The translations under genes and the position numbers were made by a program. DNA of 53,475 nt from Lachnospiraceae bacterium. Its GTDB lineage: Bacteria; Bacillota; Clostridia; Lachnospirales; Lachnospiraceae. The stretch's first letter is position 1, and each line of letters opens with the position of its first letter. Of this stretch, positions 7,546 through 15,918 are shown piece after piece. The notes below the pieces were generated by a model, which was not told the DNA's origin, searched no databases, and worked only from the letters and a program-made list of their open reading frames with translations. Location: assembly GCA_016284175.1 (NCBI GenBank), contig JAEEOJ010000025.1, positions 1-53,475 on the forward strand, in the 5' to 3' direction.

Positions 7546-8529
7546 TTATTGGTACTTTTTATACATCGCCAAAGCCGTCTTCTTTATTCGCTCTCTCATA
7601 CTCTCCGGCTCTAATACTTCTACATTGTTTCCGTACTGCATAGCCCAGTAGAAGAATGCGTTCGGATTACATTTAAGGCTAACAATGATATCGCTGCCTT
7701 CTCCAAACTCAACTCTGAAATCTTTACCGAAACTATCAACAAGTGTATCCATCATATTTTCGTTTGTACGCAGTTTAAATCGTTCGCTTTCGCCGGAATA
7801 CATATAAACATGTTCTGATATGTACTCCTGGATGTTAAAGCCTTTTTCGAGGCCTTGAATGGTCTTCATCGGCTTGCGGTTTTCCTTGAGGATCTCAACA
7901 TCTGTGATTCTGTCGAGCCTGTAATGCGAAACATCATCATGCTCATCATAATTTCCTATCAGATAGTATTTGCCTTTGTTGTTAATCATCTGATAAGGGC
8001 TGACAACATATCTGATGCTTCTTTTAGGATGTAGTTTAAAATCTATTCCATACTGCAGATATGAAAAAGCGATTTTCTTTCCTTTAGATATCGCGGTATC
8101 AATAGCCGCTATTGAATCCATTACATTCTGATTCTCGGAATTCTTTCCGCTGGATGTGCTGTGTACATAAGCCACATGTGACTTGAAGTATTTATTAGAA
8201 AACTGCTCCAGTTTGCCAACCAGTTTATGAGCTTCTTTATCCGTAATAGCTCCCGATGTAAAAACACCGTCTATTAAAAGACGAAGTTCCGCATCCGTGA
8301 ATTCTCTTTCCTCAAGATAATAGCCTTTTTTAGTGCCAATCTTGTAACCCATTTCACGAAGAGAAACTATATTGCTTTTTACGGCTCTTCTCTCACAACC
8401 GGTACCATATTTCAATTTTAAAAGATCTATAATATCCTGCTGCTGAAGTCCATGTTCACTGTCCGAATATTCTTTAAGAACTTCCAAGATCATCATATTC
8501 AGCATTTTCTTTCCGTTTGCTTCGTACAT
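7546..8529 (-). CDS. WYL-domain transcriptional regulator
   Basis: This 327-aa protein has a winged HTH at residues 10-65 (a QQQDIIDLLK helix and the wing YKIGTKKGYYL). The WYL domain follows at about 130-215 (YVVSPYQMINNKGKYYLIG, SHYRLDRI), then a C-terminal WCX-like region. I start it at 8529, not at the longer frame, because AGAGGTGA lies 6 nt before that ATG. WYL repressors such as BrxR/CapW control defence operons and release DNA on sensing nucleic acid or a nucleotide. Here it leads an operon with two PD-(D/E)XK proteins and a beta-CASP nuclease, and an inverted repeat sits in its own promoter region. This suggests it represses the operon until infection or damage. Confidence 0.85.
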   Translation of the reverse strand: MYEANGKKMLNMMILEVLKEYSDSEHGLQQQDIIDLLKLKYGTGCERRAVKSNIVSLREMGYKIGTKKGYYLEEREFTDAELRLLIDGVFTSGAITDKEAHKLVGKLEQFSNKYFKSHVAYVHSTSSGKNSENQNVMDSIAAIDTAISKGKKIAFSYLQYGIDFKLHPKRSIRYVVSPYQMINNKGKYYLIGNYDEHDDVSHYRLDRITDVEILKENRKPMKTIQGLEKGFNIQEYISEHVYMYSGESERFKLRTNENMMDTLVDSFGKDFRVEFGEGSDIIVSLKCNPNAFFYWAMQYGNNVEVLEPESMRERIKKTALAMYKKYQ

Positions 8530-8603
8530 AAATTTCACCTCTGTTATAAATAGTTTATCGGCAATTACAACTGCTATATTTATGATAATAATATACAAAT
8601 AGT

Positions 8604-8646
8604 AATGTGCGTTTTTTTGCACATTTCTATTTTGGGCACAATTATA
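8604..8646 (-). promoter_or_regulatory. Promoter and candidate operator of the WYL operon
   Basis: On the minus strand a TATAAT box (8641-8646) is followed downstream by an inverted repeat: AATGTGC (8604-8610) and GCACATT (8619-8625), 8 nt apart. The repeat lies just inside the likely transcribed start region, where a repressor would block transcription. No good -35 hexamer is visible. Confidence 0.55.
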
Positions 8647-8671
8647 CTATATGTCTTAAGTTTTTTTTATA

Positions 8672-9046
8672 TTAACAATTTCTGCTCAAATCTAATCCAA
8701 CAAACACTATTTCAAAATTCTCATATTGCGTATCCATTCCTGAACCTATCCTAAAATACTCATCCAGCATATAACCATATCCCATATCATGTGTATCGTA
8801 GATTTGGATTCTGGCCTTCACAATCATATCAAGAAAGAACGCGTCCTCACTGCTTACCAATGACAATTTCTCAATCTCATATTCCCTTAAAAACGGTTTA
8901 AAAAATCGATTCCAACCCTCCTCAAAAAAATTACCACCATAACAAAATTCTTTGCTGTTTCGGTTAATATATTCACTCAAAATTTCAAACAATTCTTCAT
9001 AATACTTTTCAACGATTATTTGTTTTATTATTTCTTCTTCATTCAT
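8672..9046 (-). CDS. Hypothetical 124-aa protein
   Basis: No family recognised. The protein is acidic and soluble, with many aromatic residues, a Glu-rich helical start (MNEEEIIKQIIVEKYYEEL) and a YGYMLDEYFRIG segment near residues 87-98. TGGAG lies about 7 nt before the ATG. It stands alone: a terminator lies upstream (closing the Nudix gene), and the WYL promoter lies just downstream. The last 30 residues look beta-rich. It could be a small immunity-like or accessory protein of the island, but nothing in the sequence shows a function. Confidence 0.55.
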   Translation of the reverse strand: MNEEEIIKQIIVEKYYEELFEILSEYINRNSKEFCYGGNFFEEGWNRFFKPFLREYEIEKLSLVSSEDAFFLDMIVKARIQIYDTHDMGYGYMLDEYFRIGSGMDTQYENFEIVFVGLDLSRNC

Positions 9047-9098
9047 TTTTTACTCCAAAATAAAATAATTTCAGAATTTATAAATCTATTATTATAAT

Positions 9099-9131
9099 AA
9101 AAAAAGCAATGCGCTTTAATATGCGCATTGC
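9099..9131 (-). terminator. Terminator after the Nudix gene
   Basis: A 9-bp perfect stem GCAATGCGC (9106-9114) with GCGCATTGC (9123-9131) and an 8-nt loop is followed on the minus strand by a T-run (bases 9099-9105). It separates the Nudix gene from the hypothetical gene after it. Confidence 0.85.
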
Positions 9132-9147
9132 CTATTCAATCATTTCT

Positions 9148-9726
9148 TTACAGCATGAATTGTATCAAATCCTTATCGGCTGGCAACCACTTTACCGAGA
9201 GTAGTTCATCTTTAGATAACCACTTAGCAGCTTCTGCTTCTTTAAGTATTAATTCACCTTCAACTAACTTAGCCCAGAAGCAATCCATCGAAAGATGAAA
9301 CGTGGGGTAATCATACTCAATAGTGTAAATCAATTCGTCAACTTCTATAGTTGCAGAAAGTTCTTCTTTAATCTCACGAACGAGCGCTTGTTGAGGAGTT
9401 TCTCCTTTTTCAATTTTCCCACCGGGGAATTCCCACCAGCCTTTGTATTCACCGTATCCTCTTGCTGTAGCTAAGATTTTGTCTCCGTCTCTAATAACTG
9501 CTGCCACAACACGCACATACTTTAATACTTTGCCATCATCGGTTATTATAACTTTCTTTCCTTCGGTAATTCCTTTGCTTTCAAGCTCTGCTTCCGGAAA
9601 TTCGACGTACTTGCTCTCTTCATTTCTTATTAATCTAAGCTTTAGAAGTGCTGTCGGTTCTTTTCTTTCTGTTTCCTCACAGCCGTAATCAGCTTCTGTT
9701 ATTTGTTCAACCGTATAAATCTCCAT
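9148..9726 (-). CDS. Nudix hydrolase with N-terminal extension
   Basis: The C-terminal 120 residues are a MutT-like Nudix domain. The Nudix box spans about residues 103-124: it begins with the GG pair of WWEFPGGK and ends in REIKEEL, with all catalytic Glu present. Such enzymes hydrolyse nucleoside diphosphates linked to another group, such as 8-oxo-dGTP. An extension of about 70 residues precedes it, with a beta-strand-rich segment (KVIITDDGKVLKYVRV). I place the start at 9726: TTTGGAG lies 6 nt before this ATG, while the longer frame begins with a TTG inside that ribosome site. It sits alone between the SHOCT protein and a terminator; a role in nucleotide cleansing or in the island's defence is open. 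Confidence 0.85.
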   Translation of the reverse strand: MEIYTVEQITEADYGCEETERKEPTALLKLRLIRNEESKYVEFPEAELESKGITEGKKVIITDDGKVLKYVRVVAAVIRDGDKILATARGYGEYKGWWEFPGGKIEKGETPQQALVREIKEELSATIEVDELIYTIEYDYPTFHLSMDCFWAKLVEGELILKEAEAAKWLSKDELLSVKWLPADKDLIQFML

Positions 9727-9770
9727 GATAAACTCCAAACATAATTTTTCCTATTTATTTCTTTTATCAT

Positions 9771-10286
9771 CTATTTGATGTTTGGATTTATGACAAATCT
9801 TCCATCTACATAATCTATCTCTCTATTTTCGATCATGTTTTCAAGTTCAATTTCTATCTCTTCGTAATTATATTGTTTGGGAACATCAGTATATATCTTA
9901 TGTTCAAAAACTCCGTCTTTACCGGATTTTATTATTTCAAAAATAGTTTGTCTTAATAATCTATTTGATTTTTCTAGATTATTATTTTGTTTATCACCAT
10001 GTATTATTTCTTCCTTTTTTTCTAAGTAATCCTCTTCACTTATAGCCCCAGAATCCATTAAATCTTTATATTTTTTTATTAAATCCACTCTATCTGCTTC
10101 AGACATATAATCTATAGTTTTGGACGGCTTGGTGCACGCTACTATAAAAGCAATAAAGCTAAAAAGAAAACCCCACAAGAACCAGTTTTCTTCATATCCT
10201 TTATTTTGGATTACCTTATTTGTTGCAATTCCCCAAATAATCGCCCAAATTATTGCAGAAATAATAATTATAGGCCAATAATTCAT
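9771..10286 (-). CDS. Membrane protein with SHOCT motif and C-terminal helical domain
   Basis: This 171-aa protein starts with two membrane segments (residues 3-22 and 34-52). A SHOCT-type motif follows (LIKKYKDLMDSGAISEEDYL, about 69-88), then a C-terminal domain of about 60 residues with a winged-helix-like pattern ending in YVDGRFVINPN. SHOCT motifs are short helical segments often found at protein ends and linked to oligomerisation. The gene lies 63 bp after the McrC-like gene with a ribosome site of its own, and before the Nudix gene. It may be the last member of the restriction operon or an independent insertion; function unknown. Confidence 0.6.
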   Translation of the reverse strand: MNYWPIIIISAIIWAIIWGIATNKVIQNKGYEENWFLWGFLFSFIAFIVACTKPSKTIDYMSEADRVDLIKKYKDLMDSGAISEEDYLEKKEEIIHGDKQNNNLEKSNRLLRQTIFEIIKSGKDGVFEHKIYTDVPKQYNYEEIEIELENMIENREIDYVDGRFVINPNIK

Positions 10287-10349
10287 TTGATATCACCCCT
10301 CAATTTATCCAATCAACTACTCTAACAAAATGATGGTTTTGTATATTTT

Positions 10350-12833
10350 TTAATACTCTATATAGTCTTTAATTCCTTCAAAAACTATGCTTGGAGATTC
10401 CGTAAAATCTTTTGTTGGTTTTCTAAAGATATCTTTTCCATCAAGCACACTGAATACGCGAATATATAATCCGTCGTTATAAATCGAAATATTATCATTA
10501 ATTCGTACAAACAACTCTTTTGTATCATCTTGTACTTTAATATTTTCCTGTATTCTTCGAAGTTCATATACTAATCGATAATCTGCTTCAGATCTTATAT
10601 TAAATAGCTCAAACGTGGACCTAACATTATGAAGCAAAAAATCATTTGTATATCTCGGTTTATAAACCCAGTCCTTCTCAAATTCTATTTTTGTAGCTAT
10701 TTTCTTCCATTCACTGATTGTATATTTATAACACTTTGCATTGGGAGCAGTTCTACCTTTAAGACTATTTATATCTTTTCGAGGAAGAATCTCAGTTTTA
10801 GTAACTTTTCCATAAAACAAAATGCCTGCCTCTTCTGCGAACAATTTCTTTGATTGATAAATTGCAACATAATCTACCTGATGATAGTCATATAAGCTTG
10901 CAACAGGAACATAATAATAGTTTTCTTTGTGGCAAAGATCCCATTGTTCTCGAGAGCTTAAAGATCCAACGAGAACATTTTCTTTTGACCAATCAACCTT
11001 TTCGATTCTTTCTTCAATACCTTTAGGCAAGATTGCTCTATCAAAAGCACTGATATCAGATTCTCCGACCAGTTTTTCAAGTATTTCTTCTGCAATTGTT
11101 GTTTTACCCGGCAAAAAAGGAATTCCGCCTATATTTACTGATTGTATACTGCGATAGAACTGATGAGAACGATATTCCTCTTCATCATTTGGATACGGAA
11201 AAAGAACATAGGATCCAAACATTAATTTTTCATTTAACAAACCTTCTTTAGATACTATCGCGTCTCTATATCGATGCATAGTATTTATATCTGCAACCTT
11301 AGGTCCGGGTTTCTTGTCTGGATAATGTTCATCCGGATTCATTTCAACTTTATACTTCGCATCAAAAACATACTGGAAATGAGCATATTTTCCTTCCGCG
11401 TTTGTTCTTTTTGTAAGTTTAAGAACATTATCCGGAACCTGCTTAACGGTATCTGAAGGGTACTCTCCCGGATTATAAACAAGTTCAAATTTATCTCCGG
11501 TTTTTGCATCTATAAATTTTACTTCGGATTTTCGTTCTTTAGATAAAGTTACCGTTACCCCCTTGCGATTAGCCTTGATAATGTCATTTCCTTCATCAAG
11601 AAGTGTATATCTTTTTTTCATAATATTCACAAGCTTAATAAAACACCAATACTCATAAAGTGTAGATGTTTCCTTAAGTGAAAAATTATATACTTCGCCG
11701 CTGAAGGATATTCCTCTCTGAACTAATTGAAAATACCTATATAGGTCTCTATATCCGGGTGCCATTTGAAATACCAACGACATCGTATTTATGCTTTTAA
11801 GCTGAGAAACCTCATCAAACACAGGATTTTTCAATTGACCGTCAATCTTCGATATCATGCTATCGATTTTAGTCAAAATCTCGGGATCAGCAGTCTTTTC
11901 AGGATCTTTGAAACCAGCTAAATAGATACGTTTAAAACTTTTTAGCTTTTTTATCGTTGTCAAAAGCATGAATTTTACAAGTTGATTTTCTGTCGTATCA
12001 TACGAGACTCTTTTTTGAACCCCTAAAGCATAACTCACGCTTTTTCGTCCTTTAGAACGATTAATACACTCCGGATGCTTTGTAATCCACTGCATGGATT
12101 TACTGTCTGTTTTTTTAATCTTATATTCGGGAACAACATTATGTTCTTTAAGTAGCCTATGATTTGGCTTTTGCATAATAATTTTTGTAGCTTTGTAATA
12201 CTTATCAAATAGCTGACTTATAAGTGAAAAGAATATTGCAGGCACTTTATTTCTTGTATCACTAATAGTACCTAATGAGTAGGTCGAGTTAATGAAATCA
12301 ATTGCCGCTGCTTCAACCATTTCATTTATGTCATTTCTAATAGCCTCATAATCATCCTTATAAGAAAGCTTAGAAGGAAACACTTCTATTTCTATCACAA
12401 GTCTATTGCCTTGATCATCAAAAAATATCAAGTTTGAATACCCGACATTATTACCAAAATTTATCACACCGCTAATTCGATCAGGTTCTTTATCGTCTAT
12501 CGGTGATATAGCTTCTCTTATATATTTATCTGAATGATCAAAGTATAAATTCTTTCCTGCTAATGTTCTTGCACTTATGAGATAATCAGATTGTTCGAAA
12601 AATAGCGGTGCCGTTTCTTCTAAAATGTAATCTTTCCCTTTAGACTCACAGTCATCTCCGCAAATAGAAAGCGAATCAATACTTCCCCACACTTCTATTT
12701 TTGATGGCTGTTTCAAAAGAGCATCAGAAGAAAGAGAAGTGTCTTTTCTTCTCTTTATAGTGACACGTATATTAGACGCGACTAAATCGATTATTTGATT
12801 AGACCCAGAAAGAGGTAAAATCATCGTCTTCAT
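10350..12833 (-). CDS. McrC-like (DUF2357-type) nuclease subunit
   Basis: This 827-aa protein resembles the nuclease partners of McrB-type motors. Its central part shows LYEYWCFIKL (393-401), a PD pair (467-468), the catalytic DAK in YVFDAKYKV (491-493) and MHRYRDAI (519-526), which together form a PD-(D/E)XK active site. The N-terminal 350 residues form a DUF2357-like region. It overlaps the McrB-like gene by 35 nt, a sign of coupled translation. The start is uncertain: AGGAG lies only 2 nt before the first ATG and 11 nt before a second at 12824. By analogy with LlaJI R2 and McrC it would cut DNA when driven by the McrB-like ring. DUF assignment is from memory. Confidence 0.8.
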   Translation of the reverse strand: MKTMILPLSGSNQIIDLVASNIRVTIKRRKDTSLSSDALLKQPSKIEVWGSIDSLSICGDDCESKGKDYILEETAPLFFEQSDYLISARTLAGKNLYFDHSDKYIREAISPIDDKEPDRISGVINFGNNVGYSNLIFFDDQGNRLVIEIEVFPSKLSYKDDYEAIRNDINEMVEAAAIDFINSTYSLGTISDTRNKVPAIFFSLISQLFDKYYKATKIIMQKPNHRLLKEHNVVPEYKIKKTDSKSMQWITKHPECINRSKGRKSVSYALGVQKRVSYDTTENQLVKFMLLTTIKKLKSFKRIYLAGFKDPEKTADPEILTKIDSMISKIDGQLKNPVFDEVSQLKSINTMSLVFQMAPGYRDLYRYFQLVQRGISFSGEVYNFSLKETSTLYEYWCFIKLVNIMKKRYTLLDEGNDIIKANRKGVTVTLSKERKSEVKFIDAKTGDKFELVYNPGEYPSDTVKQVPDNVLKLTKRTNAEGKYAHFQYVFDAKYKVEMNPDEHYPDKKPGPKVADINTMHRYRDAIVSKEGLLNEKLMFGSYVLFPYPNDEEEYRSHQFYRSIQSVNIGGIPFLPGKTTIAEEILEKLVGESDISAFDRAILPKGIEERIEKVDWSKENVLVGSLSSREQWDLCHKENYYYVPVASLYDYHQVDYVAIYQSKKLFAEEAGILFYGKVTKTEILPRKDINSLKGRTAPNAKCYKYTISEWKKIATKIEFEKDWVYKPRYTNDFLLHNVRSTFELFNIRSEADYRLVYELRRIQENIKVQDDTKELFVRINDNISIYNDGLYIRVFSVLDGKDIFRKPTKDFTESPSIVFEGIKDYIEY

Positions 12834-14589
12834 ATCTCCTAAGCATTGAACAAATCTTCTGTGCGCTCTTAGGATAATCCGCAGATCCGCCTTCAGCTAA
12901 ATAGTTTTCCATTTTCTTCGAATCAGATTGTCCGTTTTTGCTTACATATGGACCTGCGCAAATCTTAAATAATTCTTTTAAGATAGTCGCTATTTGCTCC
13001 GAGCTCCCCTGAATTCTAGGAAGAATTTTCTGCATTATTTGGTTATCGAATGCTTGCTTTTCTGATAACAATTCCATTTTCTCGTTATATAACATGTAGA
13101 AAATTATCTCGTCACGCATTCTATATCCAAAGTGAGCATCATACTTTTTTAAAATATCATTTATTGATGAAACTTTTTTGTTCAACGTCAAAACAGTTTC
13201 CCATCGATCAGAGCAATCATTTCTTAGATTTAAATAATCAGCTCTTAAAAAGTCATTATTCAAATTGATAATATCAACTTCTTCATCCTTAGGATCTGCT
13301 AATTCCAAATCAACGATCGAAAATTCAATAGTATTTGCCCTATCTAATACCTTCTTGCTGAAAGGAAAAGTCGTTTCATCCATATTTACTGTTCCGATAA
13401 TATAAAGATTCTCTGGTATTATCAGATTTGAATAAAGTTTCTCAGCCTCCTTATCTCCGACATAACAGCTCTTAGGAATAAGCTTATCCGTTTTTATTTT
13501 TCCTTCCTCGCTCCAATCCCTAGTCTCCATTACAGAAAGAAAATCGCTGAAATAGTATTCCACACGGGCCAAATTCATCTCATCCAAACATAAAATATAC
13601 GGTAATTCAGGATCATTCTCCGCTTTTTTTATAAATTCAACAATCGCACCTGGAATGAATTTATTGTCCAAATTTACATGACCAAAAAGATCTGTGGAAT
13701 CAGACCAATCCGGTTTTACTGCCACTTGCAAATATCTTCCATTATCAAAAGCTCCAATTGCTTCAGCAAAAAGACGAGCCATTCTAGTTTTTCCAGTTCC
13801 ACTCGTACCTGCAAGCAAAACGAAAGGCTTTGATTTTAAACATAGATAGAAATTTGCTAACAATTCTGTATCGTATTTAAACCCTTTTGACTCAATATAA
13901 TATGCAATATTATCTATAATGTTTTTATCTGCCATATCTTCTCTTTTTTCTTTCTTATCGTCCTTTTTTGAAGCACTAAACACCTTGTCAAAATAAGTCT
14001 GATATACCTTTATGAACTTCTCTAAATCAGCTAATAACGCATCATCATCTTTTAAAGAATCCACAGTATATTTTTTATAATATATACATCCTGCATCATA
14101 AGGTTTCGAACCGGTATTTACCGAATTATATTTCAAATCAACAAAAAAACCTAATTTGTTTCGTATTTCACTAGCTTTCTTTTCTAGGTTTTCTGCTGTC
14201 TTTCCGTTTTTAGATGTAGCTATACCTGTAAAAGAAATCTTCGTATTTTCTTTCTCACCCTGAGCTACATCAGTCGCCCCCTGATTCAGCGTTAAATACA
14301 ACTCTTTAGTGTCCTTATTCACTAAATAAACAATATATACACCCTTTTGAGCTGTCGTTGTAATTCTTTTATCAAAAATGGCAACCCACGGTACATCTGT
14401 CCAACGGCCAGATCCTACACTCCCTTTAATTTTATAATTTTCATTTTTAATAGATGCCTTTATTTTTTCAACAATATCGCGACGCACTAAATTTCCTAAA
14501 GGTCTTTTAAAATTTTCCGTTTTTCGTGCATCTTTTAATTCTGAATCATACTCCGTAATAAGCTTTAGAAACATTTCATGTAATTCCAT
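12799..14589 (-). CDS. McrB-like AAA+ motor of a restriction system
   Basis: This 596-aa protein begins with an MrcB/DUF3578-type DNA-recognition domain (residues about 1-205; GSVGSGRWTDVPWVAIFDKR and YLTLNQG are typical). An AAA+ NTPase follows: Walker A GTSGTGKT (261-268), Walker B LCLDEMNLARVE (333-344), and a sensor strand with GTVNMDET. It belongs with McrB and LlaJI R1, which form rings that translocate on DNA and activate the McrC partner; the McrB family uses GTP. The start at 14589 is chosen because AAAGGTGG precedes that ATG by 5 nt. It lies 15 nt after the methyltransferase gene and overlaps the McrC-like gene. Confidence 0.9.
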   Translation of the reverse strand: MELHEMFLKLITEYDSELKDARKTENFKRPLGNLVRRDIVEKIKASIKNENYKIKGSVGSGRWTDVPWVAIFDKRITTTAQKGVYIVYLVNKDTKELYLTLNQGATDVAQGEKENTKISFTGIATSKNGKTAENLEKKASEIRNKLGFFVDLKYNSVNTGSKPYDAGCIYYKKYTVDSLKDDDALLADLEKFIKVYQTYFDKVFSASKKDDKKEKREDMADKNIIDNIAYYIESKGFKYDTELLANFYLCLKSKPFVLLAGTSGTGKTRMARLFAEAIGAFDNGRYLQVAVKPDWSDSTDLFGHVNLDNKFIPGAIVEFIKKAENDPELPYILCLDEMNLARVEYYFSDFLSVMETRDWSEEGKIKTDKLIPKSCYVGDKEAEKLYSNLIIPENLYIIGTVNMDETTFPFSKKVLDRANTIEFSIVDLELADPKDEEVDIINLNNDFLRADYLNLRNDCSDRWETVLTLNKKVSSINDILKKYDAHFGYRMRDEIIFYMLYNEKMELLSEKQAFDNQIMQKILPRIQGSSEQIATILKELFKICAGPYVSKNGQSDSKKMENYLAEGGSADYPKSAQKICSMLRRYEDDDFTSFWV

Positions 14590-14604
14590 GTGCACCACCT
14601 TTTT

Positions 14605-15918
14605 TTATATCAGTTTGTATCTAGCATTTCTTCCTTTTTTCACACAACTAATAATTTTTCTATTCTTTAGTTCGAGTAAGCATTCATCCGCCGCTTCTTC
14701 AGAAATATCAAACAATTCAGCTATTTCTTGCCTAGAAATACTACCATGCATTTTTATATAATTCGAAACAACCTGCTCTCTATATCCGTTAAATATATTT
14801 AAACAATCGAGAATATAATATGCCATTGTTTCAACTACAGGTATCGAAACCGAATTCCCAAATTGTTTATACTTTTGAGTTTCAGGCATTCCTTCTGGAA
14901 ATGAAAAATTATCAACACCATTCTCATCTACAAATCCATATCCAATAAAACCTTGAAGACGACCCCATTCAGTAGGAGTCATAATTCTTACATTTTGGGT
15001 ATTTAGTCCTCCCTTTTTCTTTTTTACCGAAGGATCATCCAGATTATATTTAGGCATTTTCTGTATTATCAGATTTCTTTCTTTTCCCGACCCCCCTGTT
15101 GCCAATATTGTATTAGCTATTCTCCTTCCTCTTCCGGGTGAATTAACTATACAATATCCAAATCCATTTCCTTTACTTTTATTTCTTTTCTTATGATTTA
15201 CCAAAGTATTTAAATATGACTCCGACATGTAATAACGTATATTCACTCTTCTTTCAAGAATTTGGCTTAAAGTCCGATTTAATAGCGGATTATCTTGTAA
15301 TGTCGGCCACAATTCTTCTGGAAGTTTGTCGTCAATAAACCCAAACAATCCTTTATATAGTTTTTTATCAAACGCAATGAAATAAGCTCTTGGTCTATTT
15401 TGTGGTAATCCATAATCCTTAGTATTTCTTATAAGATTTTTATGTTTAATTACAAAATTTCCTTGTTGATCATATGAGATACCTATAACTTTGTAACCAA
15501 GTTTTTTCTCTAAAGAATCAATAATTATATGTATTGTTTTCCCTTTATCGTGAGATACTATATTTTGAACATTTTCCAGGAAAATCACCTTTGGGCGGGT
15601 TCTTTTTACAATTTGTTTAATATCAAAAAATATAGTTCCTTTAGTCGGATCTTCAAATCCTTCTTGATTTCCTTGGCTACTGAATGGCTGGCACGGAAAC
15701 CCTGCAAGTAAAACATCGTATGGCGTATCCGCAACCTTATTCTTAAACTCATCACTTGTTAAATCATTTCTCGGATCATCTCCATTGAAATTATGTTCAT
15801 ATGTTCTGGCAGCATATTCATCAATTTCCGCTGATAAAACATTGTGAAAATGTCCCGTTCTCTCAAATCCCCTACGAATTCCTCCGATTCCGGCACACAA
15901 ATCTATTGTTCTATACAT
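14605..15918 (-). CDS. DNA (cytosine-5-)-methyltransferase with C-terminal winged helix
   Basis: This 437-aa enzyme shows the C5-methyltransferase motifs in order: I IDLCAGIGGIRRGF, IV with catalytic Cys GFPCQPFSSQG (Cys76), VI FLENVQN (115-117), VIII QNRPRAYFI, and X QFGNSVSIPVVE. The variable region (about 230-330), with a serine/glycine-rich stretch, should hold the target-recognition domain. The last 60 residues form a small winged helix (SISRQEIAELFDIS), an unusual addition that could bind DNA or regulate the operon. AGGTGG lies 8 nt before the chosen ATG at 15918. It overlaps the DUF4420-type gene by 8 nt. It is the only methyltransferase in the operon, so it must protect the host against both restriction branches, if both cut the same site. 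Confidence 0.95.
   Translation of the reverse strand: MYRTIDLCAGIGGIRRGFERTGHFHNVLSAEIDEYAARTYEHNFNGDDPRNDLTSDEFKNKVADTPYDVLLAGFPCQPFSSQGNQEGFEDPTKGTIFFDIKQIVKRTRPKVIFLENVQNIVSHDKGKTIHIIIDSLEKKLGYKVIGISYDQQGNFVIKHKNLIRNTKDYGLPQNRPRAYFIAFDKKLYKGLFGFIDDKLPEELWPTLQDNPLLNRTLSQILERRVNIRYYMSESYLNTLVNHKKRNKSKGNGFGYCIVNSPGRGRRIANTILATGGSGKERNLIIQKMPKYNLDDPSVKKKKGGLNTQNVRIMTPTEWGRLQGFIGYGFVDENGVDNFSFPEGMPETQKYKQFGNSVSIPVVETMAYYILDCLNIFNGYREQVVSNYIKMHGSISRQEIAELFDISEEAADECLLELKNRKIISCVKKGRNARYKLI

Noticed and set aside
4568-8529. BREX or DISARM system from the WYL regulator and nearby methyltransferase
   Set aside because: No PglZ, BrxC, BrxL, DrmA/B or SNF2-type gene is present; the methyltransferase belongs to the separate restriction operon.
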